The notes beneath the pieces are model-generated. The model was given only the letters and a program-made list of their open reading frames with translations, made no database searches and was not told where the DNA came from. The translations under genes and the position numbers were made by a program. A DNA stretch of 64,000 bases from Toxorhynchites rutilus septentrionalis (Eukaryota > Arthropoda > Insecta > Diptera > Culicidae), in assembly GCF_029784135.1 (NCBI RefSeq), contig NC_073746.1, positions 5,228,136 through 5,292,135 of the forward strand, read 5' to 3'. Below, in pieces: positions 22,398 through 32,780 of this stretch. Numbering within the stretch: the stretch's first letter is position 1; every line of letters starts with the position of its first letter.

Positions 22398-22990
22398 TCT
22401 TTCAAACAATTCCGAACCCTACAGCGATGACCCTGGTGATATGTTGGCTGACAATGAATGTTACTTGACGATGACGATGGTAATGACGATAATTTTTTCC
22501 AGGAACCGTTAGATGATCCATTAGAGCTGACGGTCCGTCGGTCACAAAGAGCAACTAAGAATGTTCTGCCATAGAGATATGCCTGTGTCGCAGGAAATTT
22601 AGAGGTGGAGCCTCGAAATTACGCAGAATCGCAAGCAAGTCTTCACAAACGCGAATGGTGGAATGCAATGTTAGAGGAGTTAGATTCAATTCATGCAAAT
22701 GTTACCTGGGAGATCGTGCACTTGCCACCAGGGAAACGGGCACTTGGATATGCAAATGGGTATATAAGATGAAGCGAGATGCGGATGGAACAGTGGAGCG
22801 TTTCAAAGCACGACTTGTTGCCCAAGGTTTTAACCAGCGATATGGGTCTGAATATGATGAAATATTTGCACCGGTTGTACGTTTGACTACATTCCGGGCA
22901 CTGTTTTCAGTTGCGGCAAAAAAAAAAGATGAAGGTGAAGCAGTATGACATAAAGTCAGCATTTCTGTACGGCAACCTTGAGGAGTTTTT
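22398..22990 (+). pseudogene. Copia linker and start of reverse transcriptase
   Basis: The acidic linker ends in the typical [17 protein letters not shown] basic motif. Reverse transcriptase follows with [19 protein letters not shown], then in another frame [28 protein letters not shown] and [15 protein letters not shown]. The stretch KSAFLYGNLEE reaches the histone-derived insertion at 22991. At least two frame changes and one stop are present. Confidence 0.82.
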
Positions 22991-23234
22991 GACGTAGGAC
23001 TACGTCAAAACCATTTCTATACCGGGGTGTAAAATCAAAGTTTCGAATACGAAAGCGTTACGCCGGAGACCGAGATTTTGAGCGTTAATAGCTCCTAAGC
23101 AACTGAACGAAATAGTATGATAAACACTTCATTCGATAGATAAAATGTCTACGCGTTCTATACTTGTTACTTTCTGATCCAAAAACTTGTTTCAATAGTC
23201 TTAAAATTGATTTCAAAACAGGCTATTGAAATCA

Positions 23235-23280
23235 CCAATCGGTATATAAGCGAGCGCCGCTCGGAAATCCACTCAGTTCT
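23235..23280 (+). promoter_or_regulatory. TATA and initiator promoter of the histone-derived element
   Basis: CCAAT at 23235, TATATAAG at 23243 and TCAGTT at 23273, with the predicted +1 A about 32 bp after the TATA start. The same arrangement and spacing appears on the minus strand at 57614-57591 joined to 56292-56275, interrupted there by a DD37E element. The TATA and cap-site layout is histone-like. Confidence 0.65.
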
Positions 23281-23513
23281 AATTGAACAGCGATTGGAGC
23301 ATGTTGTCGCTGTTGTGGTGAAGCTCTTCGTTTATCATGAAAGCGCGAATGAACGGTGTCACCAAGAGCCTGTTTGTGCACCTTAGGCCAGAAGGGATCT
23401 ATCAGGAGGAGAGTGATGCCACAAACGGTTCCCCGGGAAGACATCGCTACACACACACATACACGCGCGGAATTCTTTCCGTTTGGATGCCATTCAGCAT
23501 CGAGAAAGATCCA

Positions 23514-24005
23514 GAAAATAATCTGCCAGTTCCTCTGGGAATTTAAAAATACATTCATGTGAAAGAGTTCATTTGAATGTTTTCTATCTATGTAACACTG
23601 TGACCAAATATGTTTCAATCAAGTGCTATTAACAGATGGTTATCGAGTTAGCATTAACAACTGGTGGGCTTCCAGTATCGAGGAAAATGTGGAAATATCT
23701 AATCGTTACTGAAAATAATCTGCCAGTTCCTCTGGGAATTTAAAATTACGTTCATGTGAAAGAGTTTATTTTAATGTTTTCTATCTATGTAACACTGTGA
23801 CCAAATATGTTTCAATCAAGTGCTATTAACAGATGGTTATCGAGTTAGCATAAACCACTGGTGAGCTTCCAGTATCGAGGAAAATGTGGTAATATCTAAT
23901 TGTTACTGAAAATAATCTGCCAGTTCCTCTGGGAATTTAAAATTTCATTCATGTGAAAGAGTTTATTTTAATGTTTTCTATCCATGTAACACTGTGACCA
24001 AATAC
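23514..24005 (+). repeat. 197-bp tandem repeat inside the histone-derived element
   Basis: Copies start at 23514, 23711 and 23908 with GAAAATAATCTGCCAGTTCC; the third is truncated. Whether the upstream part (about 23330-23560) derives from histone H3 is suggestive only (an HRYT and GCGCGGAATTC stretch). Confidence 0.8.
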
Positions 24006-24266
24006 ATTTGGTTTTGTGATTTTTCGATCAATCGCAATTAACAGAATAGCTTCTGAAGATTATTCTTCCCCATCAGTAGAATATTTTCGTATCCAATATT
24101 GGATGCATAAAACCTTGTGCATCCAACGTAACACTCTCGTTTTCGAAGTCCCCAATATTCATTCATTCAGAATGAATTCAGATTCAACTTCAAACAAATG
24201 ATCTCTAAATCAACGATAGTCCTACGTCACCCTTGCGGTTATACCATAGATATAACCCACTTCCTG

Positions 24267-25692
24267 TTTTCATCCGGCAACCTCCCGGATTTGTTGTGGA
24301 TGGAGCAGAAGGCATGGTGTGCCGTTTAAATAAGAGCTTATATGGGTTGAAGCAGGCGGCGCGATCGTGGAACAATCGGCTCCACGAATTTTTGGTCAAG
24401 GAAGGTTTTCAGAGGTGTGGTTCGGATCCATGCTTGTATAGGAAGCTGATTGGAGACAAGTTGTGTTTCGTTCTTGTTTACGTCGATGACTTAATCATTT
24501 CAAGTGGTGATCAAGCTGTTATTAATTCGTTGGAGGAAGCACTCAGGGAGAGTTTCTCTATCAGTAGTTTGGGTGCTGTGTGGCAGTATCTTGGTGTCGA
24601 TGTTGAGCAGGATTCGGGAGGAGATTACTACATCAGTCAGCAGCGCTACATTGCCGATGTTGTTAAGACTGCTGGATTGGAGAGCGCGAAATGGTCAACG
24701 ATTCCACTGGATACAGGGTATCTTAAACAGGATCAAGATACGGCTTTCCTGCCGGACAACCATGAATATCAACGGTCGACTGGAAAGTTGCTGTTCATTT
24801 CCGTTAACTCACGACCAGACATATCTGCATCGGTATCTATCCTTAGCCGTAGGACAAGTAAGCCCTCTCAGCGAGACTGGAGTGAGCTCAAAAGGGTGGT
24901 ACGTTATCTCAAAGGAACCGCAAATCTGAAGCTTCGTCTGAGTAGCAAACTTGACGACTCGGGATTAGTTGGGTATGCAGATGCTGACTGGGCGGAGTGT
25001 CGTGACGGGCGAAAGTCGAATAGCGGTTTTGTGTTCAGTACAGCGGCGGAACGATTTCTTGGGCGTGCCGCAAACAGTCTTGCGTTTCACTTTCAACGGC
25101 TGAAGCAGAGTTCGTAGCTCTTTCTGATGCATCTCAGGAGGGACTATGGCTTAAGCGTTTGATGATTGATTTGGGAGAGAATTTGGAAACCATTCGGATG
25201 TATGACGATTACTAAAGTTGTCTACAAATGCTGGACTGCGATAAGTTCAACAACCGCACCAAGCATATTGATACAAAATTTTTTTTTTAATCCAAAATAT
25301 ATATTTTGATTAAGGCTCATATGGCGTCAGCCTAACGGGACCGGGAGTTCAATATTTTGACAATGTTTGCTTACAACTATGTTAGTAATATTTAACCGAT
25401 TACTCGCGGTTGGCTCGAGGTTAGTATTACAAGTGTTCTCATAATTGGGATGTTGCAGTCTTCAGTGCTCTGTACGTGTGCCCGACATGGGATACTTCCT
25501 ATTGGGATGCAGCTGACCGTTAATCAGCATTATACCAAATATTACTTCACCAAGGAGTTAAAAACTACAGGAGTAATGGAGTACCAGTACTGTCCCAGCG
25601 AAGAAATGCGAGCTGATCTTTTGACGAAGCCGCTCTCACGAATTAGTCTTGAAGGATTAAGGAAGCTGTGTGGGCTTGACGTACTCAACTGA
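24267..25692 (+). pseudogene. Copia reverse transcriptase and RNase H, 3' part
   Basis: This resumes with VFIRQPPGFVVDG. The RT palm includes LNKSLYGLKQAARSW and the intact catalytic FVLVYVDDLIIS. RNase H has GYADADWAECRDGRKS. A frame change lies near 25085 (TEAEFVALSDASQEGLWLK in another frame). A SINE-like insertion splits the HIDTK motif at 25280, and the end reads FTKELKTTGVMEYQYCPS and MRADLLTKPLSR. The polypurine-like TTGAGGAGCAG precedes the 3' LTR. Confidence 0.87.
25280..25531 (-). mobile_element. SINE-like insertion
   Basis: The 250-bp insert begins with a T-run on the plus strand, i.e. a poly(A) tail on the minus strand. It is flanked by ATACAAAAT (25271-25279) and ATACCAAAT (25532-25540), a 9-bp duplication with one mismatch. 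The sequence before the tail contains AAAATATATATTTTGG. No Pol III boxes were confirmed. Confidence 0.6.
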
Positions 25693-25717
25693 AGAAACGA
25701 TATGAGTTGAGGAGCAG

Positions 25718-25931
25718 TGTTGTTGTGTTTGGCAACACAGATCGTTTTGCCATGAATATGAAAACCATTAAATGATTTTGTTCAGTGCATAATATTCCTT
25801 TTGACACTTAGTAACCGCCACAAAATTGTTCACGTGTGTTTTTTATTTTTCTACATTAAATGCTAGTTTTTCCGTGATAAACAGCGTGTTTCTTTCGTAA
25901 AATCCGAAAACTGATCCGAAACTGGCCAATA
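25718..25931 (+). repeat. Copia 3' LTR
   Basis: Begins TGTTGTTG after the polypurine-like tract and contains the segment shared with 1571-1645. Its end is approximate. Confidence 0.7.
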
Positions 25932-26466
25932 CTTTTGACAGATAAATATGTCATATGTGACAAATCATACTATCGTGTTTCGTGAAATTTAAATGAATGA
26001 TAACAGCATGCAAAATTTAATTCTTAAAACGTTCAGCATCGTCGGGCTAATATAAATACATAATATCATTGTTCATACGGCTATTAGAGGCGAATGAACT
26101 GAAAAGTTTAAAACCTCTATAATTCATCACATTCGTTCATACGGCTACTACTTCTTGGGATTATCACGATTTACGTGAAGTGCAAATCAACCATTAGTTC
26201 CTGGAACGTAGTTTATAAACGAGGAGAAATAATAAGACGTATAACGACTTTCCGAAAGTTTGATGTAGACAATCGAACCTGGTTCTATACTACATGCATA
26301 TGGATGACTTCGAAACCCTTGGAGAGTTCCTCACCAGATACGTCGAGTTGACATCAAAATAAAAATTAGGAATTAAGCTGTTTTCAATGGGATCTTCATC
26401 AGCTCTTGCTTCTTGGCGAAATTGCTATTGCGGAGCCGAGAATACGCAATATATGAATTATATGAC
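25932..26466. other. Intergenic with a small duplicated-flank insert
   Basis: No gene. A 51-bp segment (26084-26134) is bracketed by GTTCATACGGCTA at 26071-26083 and 26135-26147. Its core has TAGAGG and CCTCTA ends around GCGAATGAACTGAAAAG. Similar cores occur at about 27476-27510 and, inverted, at 28874-28912. Confidence 0.5.
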
Positions 26467-26966
26467 TGTTACGAACCTTTGGTGTCGTGCGCTCCCATCT
26501 ATAATTACCTTGCCCTAATGACGATCAAAGTTGTGTTGGTTTGTTTTATTTGTAGTATGTTTTGGTATGTTATATGGGTTATTGTTTAAATTCAGAAGTT
26601 GAAAAGGATCCTACGGAGGCTGAAAGTTCCTTTATGTAATGTCGATTGTAGTCAGTAATAGAAATAGTGTCTATAGTGAAATATATGTTGAAAGATTACG
26701 ACAATATTGCGAGTGCGAGAAGCTTCAATAATAGTATACCACAGTTAGATCAGAATATTGCGATTCGCTAAGCCCAGGGCAATAGTCTTACTGCGGTCGG
26801 TCGGAAAGTAGAGCACGAGAAGGAAAGAAGAACACTAAACGTGAGTCTTATGAGATTAAGATAAAATGTAAATTTGTCATATATGTCTCCTCCGTAGGAT
26901 TTTAAAAACACTTGAAATACAGTTTTTGCAAAATCGGAAATCGATTTATTCTTTCCTGCCACAACA
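26467..26966 (+). repeat. BEL/Pao-2 5' LTR
   Basis: 500 bp, matching 34064-34563 with about four substitutions. Confidence 0.93.
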
Positions 26967-27238
26967 TTTTTTAAAATCGTTCATAAGGATGTCCGACCGA
27001 GAAACTGCAAACGTAAACCTAGACTTAGTAGGTAAGCGTTCGATAAAAAGCGTTGATAAAAAGACGGGTGTGTAATGTCGGTGACATAACCGGAGTGACG
27101 TAGGACTATACAAAGGGGACAACTTTTGCTAAATATATATTTTAAATATATTGTTTTATTTTCTTCTCCTACGTGAATACCTACCTATCTACCTGAAAAT
27201 GGATTAGTTTACTGTTTACTCTTTATGAACATGTTGGG

Positions 27239-27254
27239 GGTTCTGAAAAGAACC
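27239..27254 (-). terminator. Histone mRNA 3' stem-loop (perfect)
   Basis: The minus strand reads GGTTCTTTTCAGAACC, a perfect six-pair stem with the TTTC loop. The 5' flank CCAAA and 3' flank CCCCAA agree with the histone pre-mRNA consensus bound by SLBP. No histone coding sequence is recognisable immediately upstream, so its own gene has decayed. Confidence 0.8.
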
Positions 27255-28316
27255 TTTGGTGTTGTGTTTTTGCGTTTTTTTACAAACTTGATTCTTGATT
27301 TTTTTCTGAAGGTTTTGTACTTATTAAATGTTCAATGTCGGGCATCTTTCGGCGTATACACATATTGTACAATCAAAATGATGACTGTGATAGGGAATGC
27401 ATAGGTAGTCATCAGCTCGTTCACTATCATATATTTCACTATTGAGCACATTACCGTACCTTAAGCTGTGGTTTCGGAGACGAATGAATTGTAAGATTTG
27501 TAGTCTCCGCAAACAAAGTAAATAAAAATGAAAAAGAACTGAGGTTTTGGAGACGAACTCTACGATCTGTCGAGAAATAAACGAGCTATAAGCGTTCTGA
27601 AAAACCAACAGTAAATACAGGGACGAATGACCTTCGGATTAAAGTCCTTTAAAATAAGAACAGAGCAGCAGGAAATACATAGCTCATCGTGTTGCTCCTT
27701 AGTTATTTCTCTATGCAATGCAGATGTAACGTCAGTCAATTTTCAACATCAGTTATCAACCAAAGAAAGCAGTTCTTGCTACCGAGAAAATTCGTTAATG
27801 CCATCCTGCATACAATGTGTTGTAATTTGAAGCCACTTTTAATTCGGACACCATACATGGGTTTTTGAAAACTGAATGATCAATTTAAAAGACCCCACGA
27901 CGTGCCGAAGCACCACTCAGTATCGCATTGGAGGCGATTTTAACCTGTAATTGAACATTTGCGATGACAGTGGTACAGTGTCGACTTTCAATGTGGGGTC
28001 ATAATTTGGATCTCTATGTTTACAAAAATGTCCAACTAAATATGTCGCATTACATGTCCGTCCAATTAGCTAACAGTCGAACTAATTGTAAATTACTGTA
28101 CTTTCAATCTGGAAACAATTTGAGAATTGGTGAAAATTGAATAATCAGGAAAGTCCCCAACTATCAATAAGCTCAGAACAACTGACAAATTCACATACTC
28201 ATCAGATCCTGGCAAACAAATTATGAAAAAATCAATTTGTGTTTTATTATTATTTTGGATATTATTTTAGAAAGCATTGAACCGTATTTCGTAAACTCTG
28301 TTTTGAAAGGTTTAAT

Positions 28317-28332
28317 GGCCCTGATAAGCGCC
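28317..28332 (-). terminator. Histone 3' stem-loop of the H2A pseudogene
   Basis: The minus strand reads GGCGCTTATCAGGGCC, close to the histone consensus GGYYCTTTTCAGRRCC with two changes. It lies just after the end of the H2A-like coding sequence, where a histone stem-loop belongs. Confidence 0.72.
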
Positions 28333-28349
28333 GTGTTTTATGGAATGGT

Positions 28350-28777
28350 TCCAATTTAGAAAACTTTGTACTCGTGGTTTTGAAAAAAAAAACATTTCGA
28401 ACGCCCTCGATGCCGCCTTGTTCTGGATTTGCCACCAAAGCAGTTTGTATAAAGAACAAACTTTTTTCTTCTGCTACCAGCTGCCGTTTTGCGATTGCGT
28501 TTGCCACTCGCCGCTCGCTGCAACTGCCTGTTGTCTTGATGTCCACCGAGCCGAATGTGTTCTGTTCCGAATGCGGGTTTTCTTATCGTCGCGAGCAGCT
28601 TTGCCAGCTAACTCGATCACTTCGGCGGCCGAAACTATATAACGCCGACTAGGTGGACTGGTGCACTGGTACTAACGCGCTCGGCCTAGCTACACTTGCG
28701 GGGAACTCGAGACCAACACGGTTCGAGCGGGATTCTGCCTTTCCCTTCACTTTTCCTCCTTTGCCATGTCCAGACAT
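28350..28777 (-). pseudogene. Histone H2A pseudogene
   Basis: The minus strand from the ATG at 28777 reads MSGHGKGGKVKGKAESRSN, then GLEFP, matching the canonical H2A N-terminus. After a disrupted middle (ERVSTSAPVHLVGVI, stops and frame changes), the core AAEVIELAGKAARDDKKTRI is almost intact at 28570-28650. A degraded C-terminus follows, recognisable by QGG and nearby residues. Upstream, TCAGTTCG near 28818 resembles a histone cap site about 40 nt before the ATG. Canonical H2A normally resides in the histone cluster, so this is a captured or derived copy. It cannot encode a functional protein. Confidence 0.85.
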
Positions 28778-30317
28778 GGCTGCTTGGGTTGGTTCGTTTA
28801 TGTGTTGTGATGCGAACTGATGTGGTGTACGGTTTGAATGAGAATGATCGTTACGGAAGGAAGGAAGGTATTGTATTATAGAGACTTTAAACTTTTGCGG
28901 TTCATTCGTCTCTAGCCTTGAGAAAGGCCCTTTGAAAACTCTACTCTACTCCAACGTTACCACCTCCACCCTCTTGCCTTGAGAAAGGCACTCGATCCCT
29001 CGCCGACCAGCTCGTCCAGCAACTATGTTGTCCAGTCGGTATCCACACAAAGAATAATCGTTACGGCAGCGGAGCGGGGATTTTTAAGCTGACTGGCTGG
29101 CTCGAGAACTACGCATGTGTGAGACTGCGACCAATGTTTCGTTCATTTTTTTTTTCTTTTTCCTTTCCAATCGTGCTTCATTCTATTTCGCTGCTGCTCT
29201 GGTTGCCCGTATTGGTCGGTACGATTTGAGGAGCACAAAATGGACCAATCAAAAATGGGCACATAGTGCAATTGGACAATGCTTGATATTCCACAATTAT
29301 TCAATTATTTATCTCAAGAAAAATTAAATGTTATTCGTTATGATAGATGCGTAGATATATTTCCTATCAATTGATGCAAAAACCTTTGCGATCTATTGAG
29401 AAATGCTCGAGTTATAAGCGTTCCAAATCTTGCATTTTTTCCTACTTGTTCAGTGCCTAGATTTCCATTTCACCCCCTATATCTTCCGGTTAGACGTAGT
29501 CCTACGTCAAAAGAAAAATAAAGAAGCTCAACAAGAATCCAATGAATTATTATTAAGTGGTAATACTCCCTTTGCTACTGGTGGCGCAGCCACAACGGAA
29601 TGTAAGGCTGGAACATCTGAAAAGGAAAAATGTACTCCACCCTCTGTAGAAAATAACTGTCGTATCTGTAACTCTGAGGATGATAGTCGAATGGTACAAT
29701 GCGACAATTGCGATGGTTGGTATCATTTTGCATGTGTGGGCGTTTCACAAGAAATAGAGCACCAAGATTGGATTTGTACGGAATGTGAGTCAGCAAAAAG
29801 TTCGCAGGAGAATGCATTAGGCGCTAAAAAGAAAACTGTATTGAAATCGAAACCACTCCAAACTAAGGAAGAAGACATTAAACAGAAGGTTACGGTTGGT
29901 GATGTGTTTCTGGAATTACACGATCAGAACCAGAAACAATCTCGAAAGTCGTTGAAAGAAGGATCGGTGACTTCTGGGTTATCAAAAAAGTCGGCAAAGA
30001 CATTGTTGACAATACAACTCCAGAAAATTGAGGCTGAAGAGGCGCTTATGAAGGAAGAAATAAGGCGAAAGAGAGAGTTAATAGAGAAAAAATTCAGTGT
30101 ATTAGAAGCAATAGCTGAAATAGAATCAGAAACGAAATCCGCTGGTGTGCCACATACTAGTTCAATGGTGAAGGTGAAAGAATGGTTGAACGATGACCAG
30201 GCGATGAATACTGCAGATAGAGAAGCTCATGGTGACGAAGATTTATGTGATTCCGATAATGATGCAGCGATATAAGGCAAAGGCGAAGAGGCGTGCGAAG
30301 ATGGAAGTCAACATAAC

Positions 30318-32780
30318 TTGTCAGGTCAGGCAGGTGAGGATCAGCGTAAATCTGAATTCAATCCACCTAAGCGATCGACTCCAGTAGGCGTGGAGGTTCC
30401 GCATACATCTCGTACATTTCGTTGTTCAATCCACTCCGAAAAAAGAATCACTCGCGAGCAGATTGCCGCCCGCCAGGTTGTACCACGCGATTTGCCAAAG
30501 TTCAGCGGTAATCCCGACGATTGGCCAATGTTTTTCTCCACCTATGAGAGTACAACGACAATGTGTGGGTACAGAGACGAAGAAAACATGATTCGCCTAC
30601 GAAACTGCCTGAAAGACGAAGCTCTCGCCGCTGTTCGAAGCTTCCTCATGCACCCCTCAACCGTTTCCAAGGCAATAGCAGCGCTCAAGCTACGATTTGG
30701 ACAACCACATACAATAATTAGATGTCTTAAGGAGAAAATATTGGCGATGCCTCCAATAAAGGGAGACTCCCTGGATCGACTAATAGATTTCGCCTTGTCG
30801 GTACAGAATCTGTGTGCCACTATTGACGCGTGTGGAACGAAGGAATATATGAAAGATGTTACGTTACTCCACGAATTAATCAACAAACTGACATCACCCC
30901 TGAAACTTGATTGGGCAAGGTATCAGAGAACACTGAGCAAAGTCAATTTAGCAATTTTCAATAAATGGATCTATACGTTAGCCGAAGATGCATGTGCAGT
31001 TACTGAACCACACAGCAATCATAAGGGTAAAGTTTTCCTAAATGCACACTCGGAAGAGCCCGCTGTCGTTGAAGAAAGATCGTCCATCGGTGAGTCAATA
31101 CATAACGCGCGGGTTGCCGCTGCTACTCACGCTAAGTCGAGTAATTCTTCACCGTTTGAATTGCTGCCACGTGGCTCGAATACAGACGTCATAAAAAAAT
31201 GCCCAGTGTGCAAAGGCGGATGCACAAGCGTCGGATTATGTAATATCTTCGAGAGACTGTCATATGAAGCACGATGGTCTATAGCACGCGGGATGAAAAT
31301 ATGCCGAAGGTGCCTCAAACAACACAGAGGAGGCTGCAGTGGCAAAGTTTGTGGGAAAAATGGATGTACCTTCAAGCATCATCCATTGCTTCACAAAGAC
31401 TTTGTAATATCTCACGAAACAAACAGCCAATCGAGTCGCGAATCAGAACATGACCTTCACACGCACCAAACGGTTTCGAGCGGTGGATTGTTCCGCTACG
31501 TCCCAGTAGAGCTGTATGGAGCTAGGAAACATATTCGATGCTATGCATTCCTTGACGACGGTTCCGCCCTTACACTTATGGATCAGCAAATTGCGGATGA
31601 TCTTGAATTATTCGGAGCGGTCAGTCCCCTGTGTTTAAGATGGACTGGAGGTACACACCGTTACGAAGCGAACTCCCAAATTGTGTCGGTGGACATATCT
31701 GGGTGTGAAGGTAAAAAGTTTCATCTCCGTGAGGTAAGAACTGTAGGGGAACTACAACTGCCATATCAATCCCTCGACATGGAAGAATTGCAAAGGAAAC
31801 ATCCGTACTTGTCAGGTCTACCGATAAATTCCTATCACGAAGTACGTCCTCGCATACTGATAGGGTTGAAACACGCCAACGTCACCCTAGTTAGACGCAG
31901 TCGCGAAGGGAAACAGGGTGAACCAATTGCTGTGAAAACCAATTTGGGATGGACGGTCTTTGGAGTTATGCCCGCGGAGCAGTCTACGAATATGGTACAT
32001 TATACCTACCACATATGTTCTTGTGATGGAGTTTTGCAACAAGCTGTAAAAGACTATTTTTCTCTCGATAGCTTAGGAATAGCGAAGTTAAGTCATACGT
32101 TCAGTTCCAATGAAGACGAGAGAGCTTTGTCACTATTAAATTCGCTAACACGTTGCATGGGGGAACGCTTCGAGACGGGCCCCCTTTGGCGTTATGATGA
32201 CGTTCGGTTGCCAGATAGCAGACCTATGGCTCTCAAACGGGCAAAATGTCTTCGAAGCAGAATGACAAAGAACCCTCAATTGGCAGATTCACTTAACAAC
32301 CTAATCGCCGAGTATCAATCGAAAGGTTACATCCGAAAAGTTTCGCAGAGTGAATTGGTTACGACTTCTCAGCGTGTGTGGTATCTTCCAATATTCCCGG
32401 TTTTTAATCCCAATAAACCCGGTAAATTGAGGATTGTGTGGGATGCGGCTGCGACGGTACATGGAACCTCACTCAATTCTGTTCTTCTGACTGGGCCAGA
32501 TCAGCTAACTTCACTCATCTCAGTATTGCAAAAATTCAGAGAACATCGATTCGCAATTTGTGGGGATATCCGTGAGGTGTTCCATCAAGTTAGTATTAGA
32601 AAAGAAGATCAGCAATGTCAACGATTTTTGTGGTATGAAGGTGACGAACAGGAGCCTAGTACATTTGTGATGCAGGTCATGACCTTTGGTGCGTGCTGCT
32701 CTCCGAGTGCAGCTCAATTTGTGAAAAATAAAAACGCAAAGAGATTCGAAGTCGAGTCCCGCGTGCCGCGGCTGCTATAA
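30318..32780 (+). pseudogene. BEL/Pao-2 capsid, protease and reverse transcriptase
   Basis: An open frame of 820 codons. The DUF1759-type capsid (LPKFSGNPDDWPMFFSTYE, LRFGQPHTIIRCLKE) comes first. Zinc-knuckle residues follow (CPVCKGGC, CRRCLKQHRGGC and CGKNGCTFKHHPLLH). The protease motif is AFLDDGSALTLMD, then the BEL RT fingers and palm (NPNKPGKLRIVWDAAA, ICGDIREVFHQVSIRKEDQ, VMQVMTFGACCSPSAAQFVK). The frame ends at 32780 in a one-base shift just before the catalytic YVDD. Confidence 0.87.

Larger units (their letters stand above)
22991..24266 (+). mobile_element. Histone-derived repeat element inserted in the copia RT
   Basis: It starts with the near-palindrome GACGTAGGACTACGTC. It ends with a hairpin (GGTTATA and TATAACC, 24239-24259) followed by CACTTCCTG. 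The copia frame reads GNLEE on the left and VFIRQPPGF on the right. Treating TTTT as a 4-bp target duplication joins the two flanks in frame with no leftover base. The body carries a TATA plus initiator promoter shared with the element at 55608-57670, a 197-bp tandem repeat, and a 3' region homologous to 55660-55750. Terminal inverted repeats are absent, so the class is unclear. Confidence 0.75.
1571..25931 (+). mobile_element. Copia-like LTR retrotransposon, interrupted by three insertions
   Basis: Copia-type order is preserved: gag, protease and integrase on the left (1746-3721), and reverse transcriptase with RNase H on the right (about 22398-25692). The last 75 bp of the LTR survive at the left, and a full LTR of about 214 bp is present at 25718-25931. 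The LTR remnant is followed directly by GGTTATGGGCACAGC (1646-1660), which matches the copia-type primer site against the middle of initiator tRNA-Met with one mismatch. Three insertions split it: a gypsy-like element (about 3722-22392), a histone-derived element (22991-24266) and a SINE-like element (25280-25531). Coding regions carry stops and frame changes, so it is dead. Confidence 0.85.
27063..29508 (-). mobile_element. Histone-derived repeat element carrying an H2A pseudogene
   Basis: In minus orientation it starts GACGTAGGACTACGTC, as the element at 22991 does. It ends with a hairpin region (GTTATGTC and GACATTAC) and CACACCCGTC. It is flanked by A-runs, and AAAA as a 4-bp duplication restores the BEL gag frame exactly. 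It contains a histone H2A pseudogene, its 3' stem-loop, a second perfect histone stem-loop at 27239 and a repeat shared with 8740-8975. It may be composite, since the motif GAGAAATnnnCGAGnTATAAGCGTT occurs near both 27568 and 29398. Confidence 0.78.
26989..30275 (+). pseudogene. BEL/Pao-2 Gag N-terminus with PHD finger, split by an insertion
   Basis: The start is the ATG at 26989, just inside the 5' LTR (MSDRETANVNLDLVGK). The frame runs to 27062, is cut by the histone-derived element, and resumes at 29509. With AAAA treated as a target duplication the two halves join in frame (VDKK then KNKEAQQ). The PHD finger lies at about 29656-29790: CRIC, CDNC, WYHFAC and WICTEC, in C4HC3 order. A Lys/Glu-rich coiled coil follows (IEAEEALMKEEIRRKREL). 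The frame closes at 30275, while the capsid region lies in another frame from 30318. Confidence 0.85.

Noticed and set aside
23337..23562. Histone H3 pseudogene in the copia-inserted element
   Set aside because: A few words recall H3 but no run long enough to be convincing.
27324..27608. Histone gene belonging to the stem-loop at 27239
   Set aside because: The frame upstream of the stem-loop shows no recognisable histone sequence.
28262..28546. 94-codon minus-strand frame as an independent small gene
   Set aside because: It is the decayed C-terminal part of the H2A pseudogene, followed by its stem-loop.
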